A stretch of 64,000 nucleotides of DNA from Aureibacillus halotolerans. Lineage in GTDB: Bacteria > Bacillota > Bacilli > Bacillales > DSM-28697. A program made the position numbers and the translations under genes. The stretch is taken from NCBI RefSeq assembly GCF_004363045.1, contig NZ_SNYJ01000001.1, positions 445,218-509,217 of the forward strand, given 5' to 3'. Below, piece after piece: positions 44,230 to 54,528 of this stretch (its first letter is position 1; each line of letters opens with the position of its first letter). Under the pieces are notes generated by a model. It made no database searches. It had not been told where the DNA came from and worked only from the letters and a program-made list of their open reading frames with translations.

Positions 44230-44618
44230 TCAAATACCGCAATGATAAAGATAATGGGTTTTATCTGCTAGTTTTTCAGAAAACGAGACGAGTTTATCAA
44301 ATAGCTGTACGATCTCATCGCGACAACATGTAATTGTGTCGAAATGCCCATCACCATTATCATCATTCCAGTATTCACCTGTTCGTTCCACATGCTCTGG
44401 TGCGTTTTGGAAAAGGTTTCTAAAGATACGTTTTGCAATACTTGCAGATTCGTGGTCAAACAAGGTGACACCTGTATAATTTATGCCTTGACTGGGAGAA
44501 CTACTAGAAAATTCGGGGTTTTTACTCGGAATCCAATTTTTATAACTAACTCATCATGAAGGACAACAGAGTCAATGACGGCAGGGTTGTCATTTATTCC
44601 TTTCGAAAAAGACCTCAT
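44230..44618 (-). pseudogene. Frameshifted small gene of unknown function
   Basis: Reading the minus strand from ATG 44618, frame 1 gives MRSFSKGINDNPAVIDSVV and ends early near residue 44 after RVKTPNF. If one base is added in the AAAAACCCC run near 44510-44520, the frame continues as NPEFSSSSPSQGIN, then TGVTLFDHESASIAKRI and ends HYLYHCGI at 44230, giving about 131 residues. The second part includes NDDNGDGHFDT. A one-base loss in a homopolymer, real or from sequencing, explains this. No family recognised. Confidence 0.5.
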
Positions 44619-44757
44619 ATCCTCCTAATTTAAAATGAGATAAAACTCGTGAACCATCGGCACTTGTAGACCCTTTTCGCAAGCTCATTTTTCAGGACCT
44701 TATCCATTTAAGGACTAAGCTTCCATCAGCCGTTTTGCATGATGAAAGCCGCCTCCC

Positions 44758-45867
44758 TTAACGACTTCTTTCTTGTACCTTATGTTTGCTACCACCAAAC
44801 ACAAAGTTGTTCTTCATGAATAGCAAGCATTCATTGATTAAGAGCAATACAATCAACCACACGAGATAATCTACAATGACATCCTTCACGACATACAGCA
44901 CAGCCACTTGGCCAAAAGCGGTATGTGAGAAGTGCAGGGTTAACGTAAAGGCGTATAACATGCCAAAGGTAAAATTGCGCGACCATTGGGAGACATTGTA
45001 GCTGCCTATGCCTTCCACCCAGCCATATTTCCTAATGCGCGCGGCTGCTCGCCACACTTCAATGCCTTCCACGATGACAAACCAAAGCAAGACCCAAAGC
45101 CAGATCATGACACCAATATCGGCTGGGATCGCCCCAGAAATCAATATCGCCAAGCCTGAGATTGACATCGCTCCGTGCAGGATGCAGTTCGTATTTGCCC
45201 AATCCTCACACACATTCCAGCGACGTAAAAACAAGTATCTTCTTAGAAGCAATGCAAAACCGAGCACATAAAAGCCAACACCTAAACTGATGAGGCCAAC
45301 ATACACAGCGTTCGGTATCAAGTCGGTATACAACGTCTTAAACAAAATGACGAGCGACTGTGTACTGACCGTGGACAGCAGCACGACGCCATGAACCTTT
45401 GCATACAAACCCTTCTTCCAGATTCTCTGAAAATTTCTCAGCGACAAACCCAGATAGTAGATCCACAAAACGACTGAAAACATCGCCAAGCTATGCGCTA
45501 TCCAAATAAATTCAGGTAATCGTTGTGCCATGATTGTTGCGCATACTGCAGTGCCTGCAATCCATGTCCCCACAGCAAACGTTTGTATCGGATCACTTAA
45601 ATGCGTTGCCCCCAACTCCTTACGAATGGCCAACGTAAAAAAGGACATCGCAATAAATAGCCAGATGACAAACAATAGCAACACAAGATACACGTCCCAC
45701 TTGCTGAGGAAAGCAAAATGATGCGCCGCGCCATTTAAGAAAATCCCTAGCGCCATAACAATGGCCCCCGAGGCAGTATTAACAGACTGCTTGCGCAGAG
45801 TAAAGGTTCGTATTAGCCAACACACAAAAAAAAGCAGGATGAAAAAAATCCATGCTGTGACGTTCAC
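44758..45867 (-). CDS. Multi-pass membrane protein, about ten helices
   Basis: This 369-residue protein has about ten hydrophobic helices with short loops and ends in a basic tail. It could be a distant member of the TehA/SLAC-type channel fold by helix number, but no diagnostic motif is visible, so I leave it unassigned. The frame is open to GTG 45930. I chose GTG 45867, which gives MNVTAWIFFILLF and follows GGGGGAG by 7 bp. It is a single-gene unit on this strand. Confidence 0.6.
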   Translation of the reverse strand: MNVTAWIFFILLFFVCWLIRTFTLRKQSVNTASGAIVMALGIFLNGAAHHFAFLSKWDVYLVLLLFVIWLFIAMSFFTLAIRKELGATHLSDPIQTFAVGTWIAGTAVCATIMAQRLPEFIWIAHSLAMFSVVLWIYYLGLSLRNFQRIWKKGLYAKVHGVVLLSTVSTQSLVILFKTLYTDLIPNAVYVGLISLGVGFYVLGFALLLRRYLFLRRWNVCEDWANTNCILHGAMSISGLAILISGAIPADIGVMIWLWVLLWFVIVEGIEVWRAAARIRKYGWVEGIGSYNVSQWSRNFTFGMLYAFTLTLHFSHTAFGQVAVLYVVKDVIVDYLVWLIVLLLINECLLFMKNNFVFGGSKHKVQERSR

Positions 45868-46110
45868 CGTAAGCTCCCCCACTTCCAACAGTTCATTTCT
45901 TTTTTCATTCACTATCATTAAGTGTACCACGTTCTTTCATCTCGTTCATTGGATGCCGGCGAAGAGTGATTTCGAGAATCTCTATTTAGCCACCCATCAT
46001 GCTTTGGAACTATCTTTCTCTGAAGCTGTTCATTTCTTTGTGTGGATGTCGATAATTTCTAAGAAGCAGGCTGAAAAAATGACATGAATGGAAAAAGGAG
46101 CTGAATTTCT

Positions 46111-47688
46111 ATGAAATGGTTCACAAGATCAAATTGCATCCCTAAGAACACTCTTGCCATTAGCTTTATTTTCGCCATCATAGTATTCGCAACTGGACTT
46201 TCTGGGACTGAGCGAGCAGTTTCCGCCTCCACATTCTATTATGTTTCCGTCGATGGAAACAATGACAACGACGGTCGCACAGCAGAATCGGCATGGAAAA
46301 CTTTGCAGTACGCCTCTTACAACGTTCCTGCCGGAAGTACGGTTCGTGTCCTGCCTGGCGTATACAATGAAAAGCTGCGGATCTACGACTCAGGCTCCGC
46401 ATCTGCTGGACCGATCACATTCACAAGCTATCCAAATAAGCATGATGCCATTATCGATGGCTCTGGTCTGTCTGTTGGTGGCGGTGAAGGGTTGATCGAA
46501 ATTGGGTCCTCCAGCTATGTGACAATTGATGGCTTTGAGGTACGAAACTATAAAACAACAACTCTTGATAAAGTACCTATTGGAATCTATGTGTATGGCT
46601 CAGGAACGAAAATTAAACTACTAAACAATTATGTTCACGCGATTGAATCCCATGCCAAGGTACGCGATGACCTTTCCGGAAGAGATGCACATGGCATTGC
46701 CGTTTTTGGCACAGAAGCCCCTGAGGCGTTGCGTCATGTAACGATTGATGGGAACACGCTAACGGATCTTGTACTCGGCTCAAGTGAATCATTGGTCGTG
46801 AATGGAAACGTTGATACGTTTGCGATTACAAACAACATCGTGAAAAACAATGACAATATTGGCATCGATGCCATTGGCTTTGAAGGCATGGTCCCTGACG
46901 AAGCGTATGATCAGGCGCGAAATGGCGTTATCCGAGGCAATATAGTCACGAATATCACATCAACCAATAACCCCTCCTATGGCACGGATCTTCCGAACGA
47001 TTCCTTTGGTGCTGATGGGATTTATGTTGACGGTGGCAAGCACATTGTGATTGAGCAAAACAAGAGCTGTGGAAATGACATCGGCATTGAAATTGCAAGT
47101 GAGCATCTTGGAAAAACGACGAGCGACGTCATTGTTCGCAACAACCTTGTCTGCCATAACCACTTTACTGGCATCGCGCTTGGCGGATACGATACAGAGC
47201 GTGGGACAACGATTGATTCACAAGTAAGCAACAACACCTTGTACATGAACGATACGGAAGACTTATGGGGTGGCCAATTACTGTTGCAGTACGGCACGAA
47301 AAACAACGCCATCGTGAATAACATTATGATCGCGGGAGAAGGCGCTCTGCTTATCTCGAATGGATTTACGGAAAACACAGGGAATATCGTAGACAACAAT
47401 TTGTATTTCACCACTTCGGGTAACACTTACGATGCGCGTTGGCTGTGGAAAAACGAGCTTTATACAGGAATGAATGAGTACCAAGCACAAACAGACAACG
47501 ACGCCAACTCCATTTTTGCCGACCCGTTGTTTATTTCTGAGGACCAAGAAAACTTCCGCATAGAATCGGACTCTCCAGCTATCGATCAAGGGATAGACTC
47601 CGTTCCCCTCGGAGATGTCGATTATTCAGGTCAGCCACGATTGGTTGGAGACAAGGTCGATCTTGGGGCCTTTGAAATGGAAAAATAA
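46111..47688 (+). CDS. Secreted right-handed parallel beta-helix protein
   Basis: This 525-residue protein has a signal peptide (about residues 1-40, cleavage after VSA) and a start YYVSVDGNNDNDGRTAESAW, the DUF1565/polysaccharide-lyase-like opening. The centre shows many beta-helix turns of the type NNIVKNNDNIGIDA, GNIVTNI and NNLVCHNHFTGIAL. The end SPAIDQGID...VDLGAFE is the choice-of-anchor-Q type finish. Such proteins bind or cleave acidic polysaccharides; catalytic residues cannot be assigned. It has AAAAAGGAG upstream and its own terminator. Confidence 0.85.
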   Translation: MKWFTRSNCIPKNTLAISFIFAIIVFATGLSGTERAVSASTFYYVSVDGNNDNDGRTAESAWKTLQYASYNVPAGSTVRVLPGVYNEKLRIYDSGSASAGPITFTSYPNKHDAIIDGSGLSVGGGEGLIEIGSSSYVTIDGFEVRNYKTTTLDKVPIGIYVYGSGTKIKLLNNYVHAIESHAKVRDDLSGRDAHGIAVFGTEAPEALRHVTIDGNTLTDLVLGSSESLVVNGNVDTFAITNNIVKNNDNIGIDAIGFEGMVPDEAYDQARNGVIRGNIVTNITSTNNPSYGTDLPNDSFGADGIYVDGGKHIVIEQNKSCGNDIGIEIASEHLGKTTSDVIVRNNLVCHNHFTGIALGGYDTERGTTIDSQVSNNTLYMNDTEDLWGGQLLLQYGTKNNAIVNNIMIAGEGALLISNGFTENTGNIVDNNLYFTTSGNTYDARWLWKNELYTGMNEYQAQTDNDANSIFADPLFISEDQENFRIESDSPAIDQGIDSVPLGDVDYSGQPRLVGDKVDLGAFEMEK

Positions 47689-47701
47689 TTTCTTGAAAAA
47701 A

Positions 47702-47745
47702 GAGCGTATCTGATTGGCAACAATCAGTACGCTCCTGTTTTTTTG
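47702..47745 (+). terminator. Terminator of the beta-helix gene
   Basis: GAGCGTATCTGATTG and CAATCAGTACGCTC pair around GCAA with one mismatch, and TTTTTTT follows closely. Confidence 0.88.
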
Positions 47746-47918
47746 TAGACAAATGGTTTCCCCCTGACAAAGCCTACAAATAGGAGCAATACCCTATGCT
47801 CAATGTATAGTCATCAAGCATCCTATTAGACCGCTGACAAAGAGAATAATAGGCATTCACCCATCCAAGGCATCCTGCATATAGTGCTACAAACAACTAC
47901 GAAGGGCAGGTGTTGGCG

Positions 47919-48542
47919 ATGGCTGTGTCCTATATGGATTTTACTTCCCCGTCGACCAAGTTTACGTATGATCTAACCAAAAACACCCTATTCAGGAAAA
48001 ACAATCGGAATTACATTTACGCACTGACATCCCAGCAGCTCAATACTCTAGGGAATGTCTCGATGCTTGATGTGTTTCTCAGCAAAGGTAATATTATTGA
48101 GCCCCATATTCACCAGAACGCGTCAGAGCTCGTTTATGTCGCCAGCGGAAGTGTGATCGTTTCTATCTTTAATCCGTACACGTTAGAATTTAAGCATTAT
48201 CCACTAAGCGCTCAGCAAGCAGCCAGCGTTCCACAAGGCTGGTGGCATTACATTACAGCAAGAGAAGATGGCACTCATTTTCTCGCCATTTTTGATGCGC
48301 CAATTCCACAAGTCATTTATGGCTCGGACATTTTGCGGTTCACACCACCAGAAGCGTTGGCAAGAACCTATTGCTTAAATCAACAAACGGTGAAAAAAGC
48401 CTTTGAACCGCTCAAAGACACCGTTGTCATCGGCCCACCAGCAGATTGCCAACAACCTCGGGTCCAAAATTCTCCTGTGTATCGTCAACAAGTGCCTTTA
48501 CACAGCTACCCCCCAGAACAGTATTTTCAATCGCCGAGTTAA
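47919..48542 (+). CDS. Cupin-domain protein
   Basis: This 207-residue protein contains one cupin barrel. The first metal motif is EPHIHQNASELVYVASG (two His and Glu, near residues 64-80), and the second contains PQGWWHYI near 108 with the third histidine. The layout recalls germin/oxalate-decarboxylase-type cupins. The C terminus has IGPPADC and a Pro/Gln-rich tail. No signal peptide is seen. ATG 47919 fits better than GTG 47910, which nearly touches the ribosome site. Function unknown; some relatives are extracellular or spore-associated. Confidence 0.82.
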   Translation: MAVSYMDFTSPSTKFTYDLTKNTLFRKNNRNYIYALTSQQLNTLGNVSMLDVFLSKGNIIEPHIHQNASELVYVASGSVIVSIFNPYTLEFKHYPLSAQQAASVPQGWWHYITAREDGTHFLAIFDAPIPQVIYGSDILRFTPPEALARTYCLNQQTVKKAFEPLKDTVVIGPPADCQQPRVQNSPVYRQQVPLHSYPPEQYFQSPS

Positions 48543-48574
48543 ACGTATGAACGATGTTTCATGCAGTAACGAAA

Positions 48575-48618
48575 GTAATTCGCCGGAGTGCTAACTCAAC
48601 AGGCGGGTTACTTTTTTC
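48575..48618 (+). terminator. Terminator of the cupin gene
   Basis: AGTAATTCGCC and GGCGGGTTACT pair with two G-U pairs around a 15-base loop and end in TTTTTT. Confidence 0.75.
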
Positions 48619-48751
48619 TTCTAGTGATCAAGAAAACGAGCGTTCCAAATGTATGTTACTTTATTTACTCGAGCAGCTAGGATAGGACCCGTACACTCAG
48701 TTTTAAAAGATATCCCGTCTCCCTTGTATAATAATTCCGATAATTCTTATA

Positions 48752-48765
48752 CGTAAACGCTTGCA
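48752..48765 (+). promoter_or_regulatory. Possible cre site upstream of the TIM-barrel isomerase gene
   Basis: CGTAAACGCTTGCA matches 12 of 14 positions of the CcpA consensus. A TATAAT at 48727-48732 lies 20 bp before it, so the site would sit just downstream of a transcription start, where CcpA can block elongation. The -35 partner is poor. Confidence 0.35.
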
Positions 48766-48863
48766 TATTCATCCAGTTTATGAAAAAATGTAGCCATAAA
48801 TAACATTTGAATTTTCGGGTATTTTCTACTTGTATTCGACTACATACTAAGGAGTGAGCACGG

Positions 48864-49652
48864 ATGATTCAATTGGGTTGGTGTGCCCCTGTTTCTGATG
48901 CTGAAGTTTTGCGTGAAGCTGGGTTCGATTACATTGAATGTGGAATTTCTTCTCTACAGGTTGAGGATACTGACAAATGTAGACAACAAATTGAGGCACA
49001 TAAGAACGCAGTGCTACCAGCTAGTGCCTTTAACTTGTTTTTCCCTGGCGACATCCATGTCGTTGGCAATGATGTACCGACTTTGAGAGTCAAGGAGTAT
49101 GTAAAGCGAGCAGCAGCTGCACTTGAAGAGATTGGTGCATCCATTGCCGTGCTCGGAAGCGGTCGTTCAAGAAATGTGCCTGAAGACTTTGAGCATGTGC
49201 GTGCGGATGAACAATTTCTTTCCTTGCTACGTAATATCGACGAAGCCTTTCAAACGACCAATGTAACACTGGCAATTGAGCCTTTAAACAAAAAGGAATC
49301 CAATCTTATTAATAGCGTTGGAGAGGCTGTGGAATTTGCTAAACAGGTCAATTCGCCAAAAATTCGTGTGTTAGCTGATTTCTATCATATGGATGAAGAC
49401 GATGAGCCACTAAGTGAAATTGTCACCCACGCAGATTGGCTCGCTCATATTCATGTGGCAGACACAGGAAGATTACATCCTGGCAGTGGACACTATCCGT
49501 ACCAAGAATTTGTGAAAAATCTGCATGCTATTAATTACGATGGCATGGTGTCAGTGGAATGCCAAACGAAAAATTTTGCGTCTGATGCTAAGGAAAGTGC
49601 TCAATTTTTAAAGGATGTACTTCTGCAGGGCGCCAACAAAACGTCAGGCTGA
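48864..49652 (+). CDS. Sugar-phosphate isomerase/epimerase family protein (TIM barrel)
   Basis: This 262-residue protein is an AP-endonuclease/xylose-isomerase-like TIM barrel. The metal ligands are visible: Glu in LAIEPLNKKE (near 138), Asp in LADFYHM (near 171), His in HIHVADTGR (near 197) and Glu in SVECQ (near 230). It resembles IolE/IolH or ketose-3-epimerase relatives. AAGGAG lies 8 bp before the ATG. It stands alone, with a possible cre upstream, so it may be a catabolic enzyme. The substrate is not predictable. Confidence 0.85.
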   Translation: MIQLGWCAPVSDAEVLREAGFDYIECGISSLQVEDTDKCRQQIEAHKNAVLPASAFNLFFPGDIHVVGNDVPTLRVKEYVKRAAAALEEIGASIAVLGSGRSRNVPEDFEHVRADEQFLSLLRNIDEAFQTTNVTLAIEPLNKKESNLINSVGEAVEFAKQVNSPKIRVLADFYHMDEDDEPLSEIVTHADWLAHIHVADTGRLHPGSGHYPYQEFVKNLHAINYDGMVSVECQTKNFASDAKESAQFLKDVLLQGANKTSG

Positions 49653-49764
49653 TGAGAAACGCTTGCTTTGCCTTGTCCGGTGCTCATTGCCCGCATGGCA
49701 ATTCGACGCCTACCAAGGCTTAACGTCTCGAAAGACAAACGTTTAATGGAACATTAGTCAACTA

Positions 49765-49801
49765 AAAGCCCCCTTCTACACATTGTGCTGAAGGGGGCTT
49801 T
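49765..49801. terminator. Bidirectional terminator between isomerase and uvrA-like genes
   Basis: AAAGCCCCCTTC and GAAGGGGGCTTT form a perfect 12-bp stem. It lies 8 bp after the minus-strand UvrA-like stop and can serve both convergent genes. Confidence 0.9.
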
Positions 49802-49809
49802 CCATGTTT

Positions 49810-52299
49810 CTATAAGAACATCTGTTGCAAATATTGACCTGTTAATGAACTTGGTTCCTTGACGATATCCTCTGGGGTACCGATGGCGACGACTTGACCA
49901 CCCTCTTCTCCTCCGCCTGGACCAATATCGATGACCCAATCTGATTGCCAAATCAAATCGAGATGATGCTCTACGAGAATGACGGTGTTCCCGGCATCAA
50001 CCAATCGGTCGAGGAGAATTTTCAGTTTGTCGACATCAACCATGTGTAAACCTGTTGTTGGCTCATCAAGGACGTATACGCTATGCTGCTTGGACGGCTT
50101 ATTGAGCTCCTTCGCCAGCTTTAAGCGTTGGCCTTCTCCACCTGACAGCGTATTAAGGGATTGCCCCCATTGCAGGTAACCAAGTCCTACATCATGAAGC
50201 AGCGACGTGGCTGCTAGCATTTTAGGATGACCTTGTAGGATGTCCAAACTGTCCTCCACGGTCATATCGAGAAGATCAGAAATGTTACGGCCCTCATACG
50301 TCACCTCAAGCACTTCTTGTTTGAACCTTCTCCCTTTACATACTGGACATTTGACTTCAATATCCGGAAGAAAATGCATATGAATGGAGACGACACCAAG
50401 CCCGTTGCATTCTTCGCAACGTCCCCCAGCTGTGTTGAAGGAGAAATGCTTTGCAGTCAGCTGACGTGCTTTCGCTTCTGGAAAAGAAGCAAACCATTTG
50501 CGCATTTGCGTGTACACATCCGTAAATGTTGCCACATTCGATCGCTGCATTCGGCCGATAGGCGACTGACTCACAGTGACGAGCTGTGCCTCCTCTGGCC
50601 AGCCTGTCAATTGCTCGCAACCTTCTGCTGTGCCGTGTTGAATGGACGCTGCAAACACTTCGTACATCAAGGTTGATTTTCCTGAACCAGAGACGCCTGT
50701 GATGGACATCATTGTTCCTAGTGGAAGGGCGACGTCTACCTGCTTGAGGTTTCTTGCCGATGCCTTCTCTATAAGAATGTGTCTTCCAATTCCCTTCCTG
50801 CGCTTTTGTACCCGCTCCTGTGCGGAACGTCCTTTAAACACCGCGCCAGTTACGGAGGCAGGGTTGTTCATTAATTCATGGAGCGTTCCTTCCGCGATGA
50901 CCTGCCCCCCTTGGCTTCCTGCACCAGGACCCATATCGATAATATGATCAGCTGCAGCGATGACATCTACAGAATGCTCAATGACAAGCACTGTATTGCC
51001 GAGGTCACGAAGATCCTTAAGCACTTGAATCATCGCCTCGCGGTCGCTCGCATGTAATCCTGCTGTTGGCTCATCAAGGATATACAGCACCCCCGTGAGC
51101 CCAGAGCCTAACACAGAAGCGAGACGCAACCGCTGCGACTCACCACCTGAAAGTGTAATCACCTGTCGATCAAGCGTCATGTAGCCAATGCCTACTTGTA
51201 GCAGACGCGATATTCTTGTCTCCATATCATGAAGCAGAGATTCTGCCAGCAGCAACGCGTCTTCATCCAAAGTGGACGTGGTGTTTTTGGCCCAGGCGAG
51301 CGCGTTTTTTAACGTCATTGAGGAAATTTGATCAATCGACGTGCCGCCTACCTTTACACGTCGGCTTTCTTCTTTCAGCTTTGTGCCATGGCAAGATGGA
51401 CAGAGCTGCTCTCGGAACATGGCGGATTCAGCCGTTTCACCGCCCCCTTTTTCTTGGTACCTTCGCCAAATGCCTGTGACGACGCCTTCAAACTTGCCTT
51501 TGCCAACCGTTTTCGGAGGGGCAACGTCTGGAAAATGAGCCACAAACGCTTCGCTTTCCACACCATAAAACAGCAGATCACGCTGTGGAGCACTCAAGTC
51601 TTTAATAGGTTTCTCGGCATCAAAGGAAAGTCCGTAGTGCTTTGCCGCTGATTGAAGGTTGGTCAGACTATAAGAGAGGTAGCCTTCATACCAAATCAAC
51701 ACACCACCAGCCATGACACTACGCTCTACGTCAAACACTGTCTCCAGCTTGAGATCCATCGTATGACCAAGCCCACTACAGGTTCCACAAGCACCCTCCG
51801 GCTTATTAAAGGAAAAATGCGACATCGTCAGTCCTTCAACAATATGCCCACAGCTTGGGCACTCGCGTTTTTGCCCAAACATGTCTTCCTCGTCATCCGC
51901 AACACGTGCTTCACCGAAGGCTGGCGGAATCGATTTCCCACAGGATGGACAAGGACGAATACCAAGCTTGGCATACACGATTCGCAGCAACGTATACACG
52001 TCGGTCACTGTCCCAATCGTCGACCGTGGACTCCGATTTGTCACATGCTGCCCGACACTAATTGACGGCGACAAACCTTTAATGGAAGCAACCCGGGCCT
52101 TATTCTCCCACGGCGACACCATCCCCATGGAGTCCAAATACTGACGCTGGCATTCGCGTTGCAACGTATCCAAAGCGAGCGTTGATTTTCCCGAACCAGA
52201 GGGTCCTGTCAGCACGACAAGCTTTTGCTTTGGAATGTCCAAAGAGATGTTTTTGAGATTGTTTTCCCTTGCCCCTTTAATCGAGATTACGTCGTTCAT
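49810..52299 (-). CDS. UvrA-like ATP-binding protein (UvrA2 class)
   Basis: This 829-residue protein has two ABC modules: [10 protein letters not shown] with [12 protein letters not shown] and [10 protein letters not shown] in the first, and [10 protein letters not shown] with [15 protein letters not shown] and [10 protein letters not shown] in the second. Zinc-binding pairs CPSC...CPSCGH and CEECNGLG...CPVCKGRR are in the expected places. It is shorter than housekeeping UvrA (about 940), fitting UvrA2, linked to resistance against DNA-binding drugs. ATG 52299 follows GAGGAGG by 6 bp; 52317 precedes that site. The divergent double MerR gene suggests drug-induced expression. Confidence 0.92.
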   Translation of the reverse strand: MNDVISIKGARENNLKNISLDIPKQKLVVLTGPSGSGKSTLALDTLQRECQRQYLDSMGMVSPWENKARVASIKGLSPSISVGQHVTNRSPRSTIGTVTDVYTLLRIVYAKLGIRPCPSCGKSIPPAFGEARVADDEEDMFGQKRECPSCGHIVEGLTMSHFSFNKPEGACGTCSGLGHTMDLKLETVFDVERSVMAGGVLIWYEGYLSYSLTNLQSAAKHYGLSFDAEKPIKDLSAPQRDLLFYGVESEAFVAHFPDVAPPKTVGKGKFEGVVTGIWRRYQEKGGGETAESAMFREQLCPSCHGTKLKEESRRVKVGGTSIDQISSMTLKNALAWAKNTTSTLDEDALLLAESLLHDMETRISRLLQVGIGYMTLDRQVITLSGGESQRLRLASVLGSGLTGVLYILDEPTAGLHASDREAMIQVLKDLRDLGNTVLVIEHSVDVIAAADHIIDMGPGAGSQGGQVIAEGTLHELMNNPASVTGAVFKGRSAQERVQKRRKGIGRHILIEKASARNLKQVDVALPLGTMMSITGVSGSGKSTLMYEVFAASIQHGTAEGCEQLTGWPEEAQLVTVSQSPIGRMQRSNVATFTDVYTQMRKWFASFPEAKARQLTAKHFSFNTAGGRCEECNGLGVVSIHMHFLPDIEVKCPVCKGRRFKQEVLEVTYEGRNISDLLDMTVEDSLDILQGHPKMLAATSLLHDVGLGYLQWGQSLNTLSGGEGQRLKLAKELNKPSKQHSVYVLDEPTTGLHMVDVDKLKILLDRLVDAGNTVILVEHHLDLIWQSDWVIDIGPGGGEEGGQVVAIGTPEDIVKEPSSLTGQYLQQMFL

Positions 52300-52458
52300 G
52301 GTCAGCCTCCTCTTCATTTCACAATACCATTTTTACCATACAACATTGATGCAAGCCCCCTTTTCAGAAAAACATTTAGTGACACCTCATGCCTTTGCTT
52401 GCCAAAACCCGTCACAGGACTTTAAACTTTTAATAGAAGGTTTGAAGGAGGAGAAAGG
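52300..52458. promoter_or_regulatory. Divergent promoter region, uvrA2 / double MerR gene
   Basis: These 159 bp separate the two divergent genes. On the plus strand TTGCCA and TAAACT are 18 bp apart (about 52395-52425), a good promoter for the regulator. The spacing is near the long spacer on which MerR proteins act. No clear dyad was fixed. Confidence 0.4.
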
Positions 52459-53166
52459 ATGGGAATACGACCGATTGAGATTGCACGAAAGCTTGGCATC
52501 ACGACGAGTGCTCTTCGTCACTATGAGAGCTGGGGAATTGTGCCACCTGCTAAACGACTGCCTAACGGCTACAGAGTGTATACGGAGGTTCATGAGGCCT
52601 ACTTTACATGTTTGCGCACGCTGCTCCCGGGGTTCGGCATGGATGTCGCCAAGGAGATGTTGCTTCATGTTCGCGCAGGAGAGCTTACTGCTGCATTGTG
52701 GGCACTGAACGAATCACAGGCAGCTCTTGCTGAAGACAAACGTTTCGCGGAACGCACCATTCATTTGCTAGAAACCGATGTGCTTCATCACCTAGAGGCA
52801 AATGACCAAAAACAGTGGGGATCGATTGGGGAAGTGGCAGAAGATACAGGTGTCGCCACTTCGGCCATCCGCCATTGGGAACGGGAAGGACTTCTGGAAC
52901 TGCCACGAAACGAGGAAAATGGCTACCGTATTATTGAAAACACGCATGTACGCAAGATTCTTCTTATCCGCACACTGCGTCTCACCGGTCAACCACTAGC
53001 TACAATTCAACATCTCCTCTCAGAAGTGGATGTGGATCATATTGAAAATGCATCTAAAATTGCCAGAGAATCCATTTTATTTCTTGATCGAATGATTCTT
53101 CACCAGCTTAAAGGCAGTGCCGCTGTGTTGGCGCTTGCCAAGGTGCTTGGGCTTGTTGATTCATGA
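52459..53166 (+). CDS. MerR-type regulator with two DNA-binding domains
   Basis: This 235-residue protein contains two MerR winged-helix domains. The first (residues 3-70) reads [20 protein letters not shown]...[11 protein letters not shown]. The second (about 121-190) reads [20 protein letters not shown]...ENGYRIIE, followed by a dimerisation helix. Ordinary MerR proteins have one. A helical segment lies between them and the effector domain is short or absent. It is divergent from uvrA2 and has GAAGGAGGAG upstream. It probably controls uvrA2 in response to a DNA-active compound. Confidence 0.85.
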   Translation: MGIRPIEIARKLGITTSALRHYESWGIVPPAKRLPNGYRVYTEVHEAYFTCLRTLLPGFGMDVAKEMLLHVRAGELTAALWALNESQAALAEDKRFAERTIHLLETDVLHHLEANDQKQWGSIGEVAEDTGVATSAIRHWEREGLLELPRNEENGYRIIENTHVRKILLIRTLRLTGQPLATIQHLLSEVDVDHIENASKIARESILFLDRMILHQLKGSAAVLALAKVLGLVDS

Positions 53167-53219
53167 CGTTTTCGCCTTGTGCCTAGGTATCGTCCTGTTT
53201 CTCGCAAGAATATGTGAAG

Positions 53220-53415
53220 CGACTGCTTTTCCGAGCAGTTCACCTTCGTACCCGAATAGTTTATGACGTTATACGAGCACTTCCTTCCCCTATCCGCGCA
53301 GGGTCAGGCATTTTCCGCACACTTGCAGCTTGTTCGCGCAGGTTATGACGATAGCCGAACACTTTTGACGCTTATCTGTGCAGTTTGCCATCGGAACCGA
53401 GCACCTTCCGCATAC
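53220..53415. repeat. Array of degenerate 21-bp repeats (array 3)
   Basis: About nine units of 20-22 bp follow each other, each opening with CCGAGCAGTT, CCGCGCAGG, CCGAACACTT or similar. The opening motif is the same as in array 2 (25398-25660). The array lies between the double MerR gene and the terminator of the convergent GH43 gene. The units differ too much for a CRISPR. Confidence 0.7.
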
Positions 53416-53438
53416 AATTATCATTCAAGCAATTCATC

Positions 53439-53473
53439 AAAAAAGTAAACTGCCCGCAATTGCTCCGGACAGT
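53439..53473 (-). terminator. Terminator of the GH43 gene
   Basis: On the minus strand ACTGTCCG and CGGGCAGT pair around a 9-base loop, then TTACTTTTTT follows. It is 13 bp after the stop codon. Confidence 0.75.
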
Positions 53474-53485
53474 CTCACTTCTAAA

Positions 53486-54382
53486 TTACCACTCAGTTGT
53501 CATCGTGACGGGCTTAATTTCTCCATCCCTAATATCCATTTTATCAATACAAAGAATGCGGCTTCCAGGATCGCGATCTCCGATGATACGACGATGGTAT
53601 ACAATCAGCCATTCGTCTGTATCTTCCAAATGCAAAAAGCCATGATGACCCGGTCCGTCGGCGATGGGTTCCTGCTTTTGGATGACGGTTCCTTTGTTTT
53701 CAAATGGACCAAACGGACTTTCACTAACGCCATAACCCACACTGTAAGACCCGTCTGTCCAGTTGCCCATCGACCACATAAAATAGTAAAGGCCGTCCTT
53801 TTTCAACATGCACGGGCCTTCCACATAACGATCAGGCGTGATGCTGCGGAAGATTTCTCCGTCTGGCAAAGGCTCAAATCCTGTCATATCGTCATTCATT
53901 TTGGCAACGTTGCAGTGTCTCCATCCACCGTAATACAAATAAATGGTCCCGTCATCATCCTTGAACAAATGAGCATCAATCGGCTGAGCACCATAAATAA
54001 ACTTGTCCACAAGCGGTTTGCCTAGGTAGCCACGGAATGGTCCTTCAGGCGTATCGGCTACAGCGATCTCAAGTCCGCCCGTCTCTTCATCGGACTGGAT
54101 ATCATTTGAAGCGAAGATAAGATAGTATTTCCCCTTATGCTCAATGATCGTTGGTGCCCAGACAGCTCTCCAGATCCACGGAAAATCCTTCATCTCAATA
54201 ATGCCCTCATGCTTTTCCCAATCAATTAAATTCTCTGAACTAAATGCTTCTAGATTCATCTGTTTTGTATACTCCGTAATGGAGCGTGTCACATAGACCC
54301 AATGCTTTCCTCCATATGTTCTTGCCTCTGGATCTGCATAAAACCCATCTACAACAGGATTCTTGATTCCTCTCAATTCCAT
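53486..54382 (-). CDS. Glycoside hydrolase family 43 protein
   Basis: This 298-residue five-bladed beta-propeller enzyme has the GH43 catalytic set: base Asp in GFYADPEA (near residue 17), pKa-modulating Asp in QPIDAHLF (near 133) and acid Glu in YVEGPCM (near 188). There is no signal peptide, so it acts in the cytoplasm on imported oligosaccharides, likely arabinose- or xylose-containing. No transporter gene of the same operon is near. The start context lacks a perfect site (GGAGAG 7 bp upstream). A 12-bp palindrome lies about 150 bp upstream. Confidence 0.88.
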   Translation of the reverse strand: MELRGIKNPVVDGFYADPEARTYGGKHWVYVTRSITEYTKQMNLEAFSSENLIDWEKHEGIIEMKDFPWIWRAVWAPTIIEHKGKYYLIFASNDIQSDEETGGLEIAVADTPEGPFRGYLGKPLVDKFIYGAQPIDAHLFKDDDGTIYLYYGGWRHCNVAKMNDDMTGFEPLPDGEIFRSITPDRYVEGPCMLKKDGLYYFMWSMGNWTDGSYSVGYGVSESPFGPFENKGTVIQKQEPIADGPGHHGFLHLEDTDEWLIVYHRRIIGDRDPGSRILCIDKMDIRDGEIKPVTMTTEW

Positions 54383-54528
54383 CTCTCCTTACTGTTTCTA
54401 AAATATTCGTCATCCTTTTTCTGTTGCCACTTCCACAGTTCGACAATTGTTGCGAAAACCCTTTCATTAAAAACATTTGTTCGTTGCTTGGCTAAATCTT
54501 ATCATAGGAAACTTAAGATGTTGTGTAT

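Noticed and set aside
53378-54025. 215-codon plus-strand frame
   Set aside because: Antisense to the GH43 gene and runs through its terminator.
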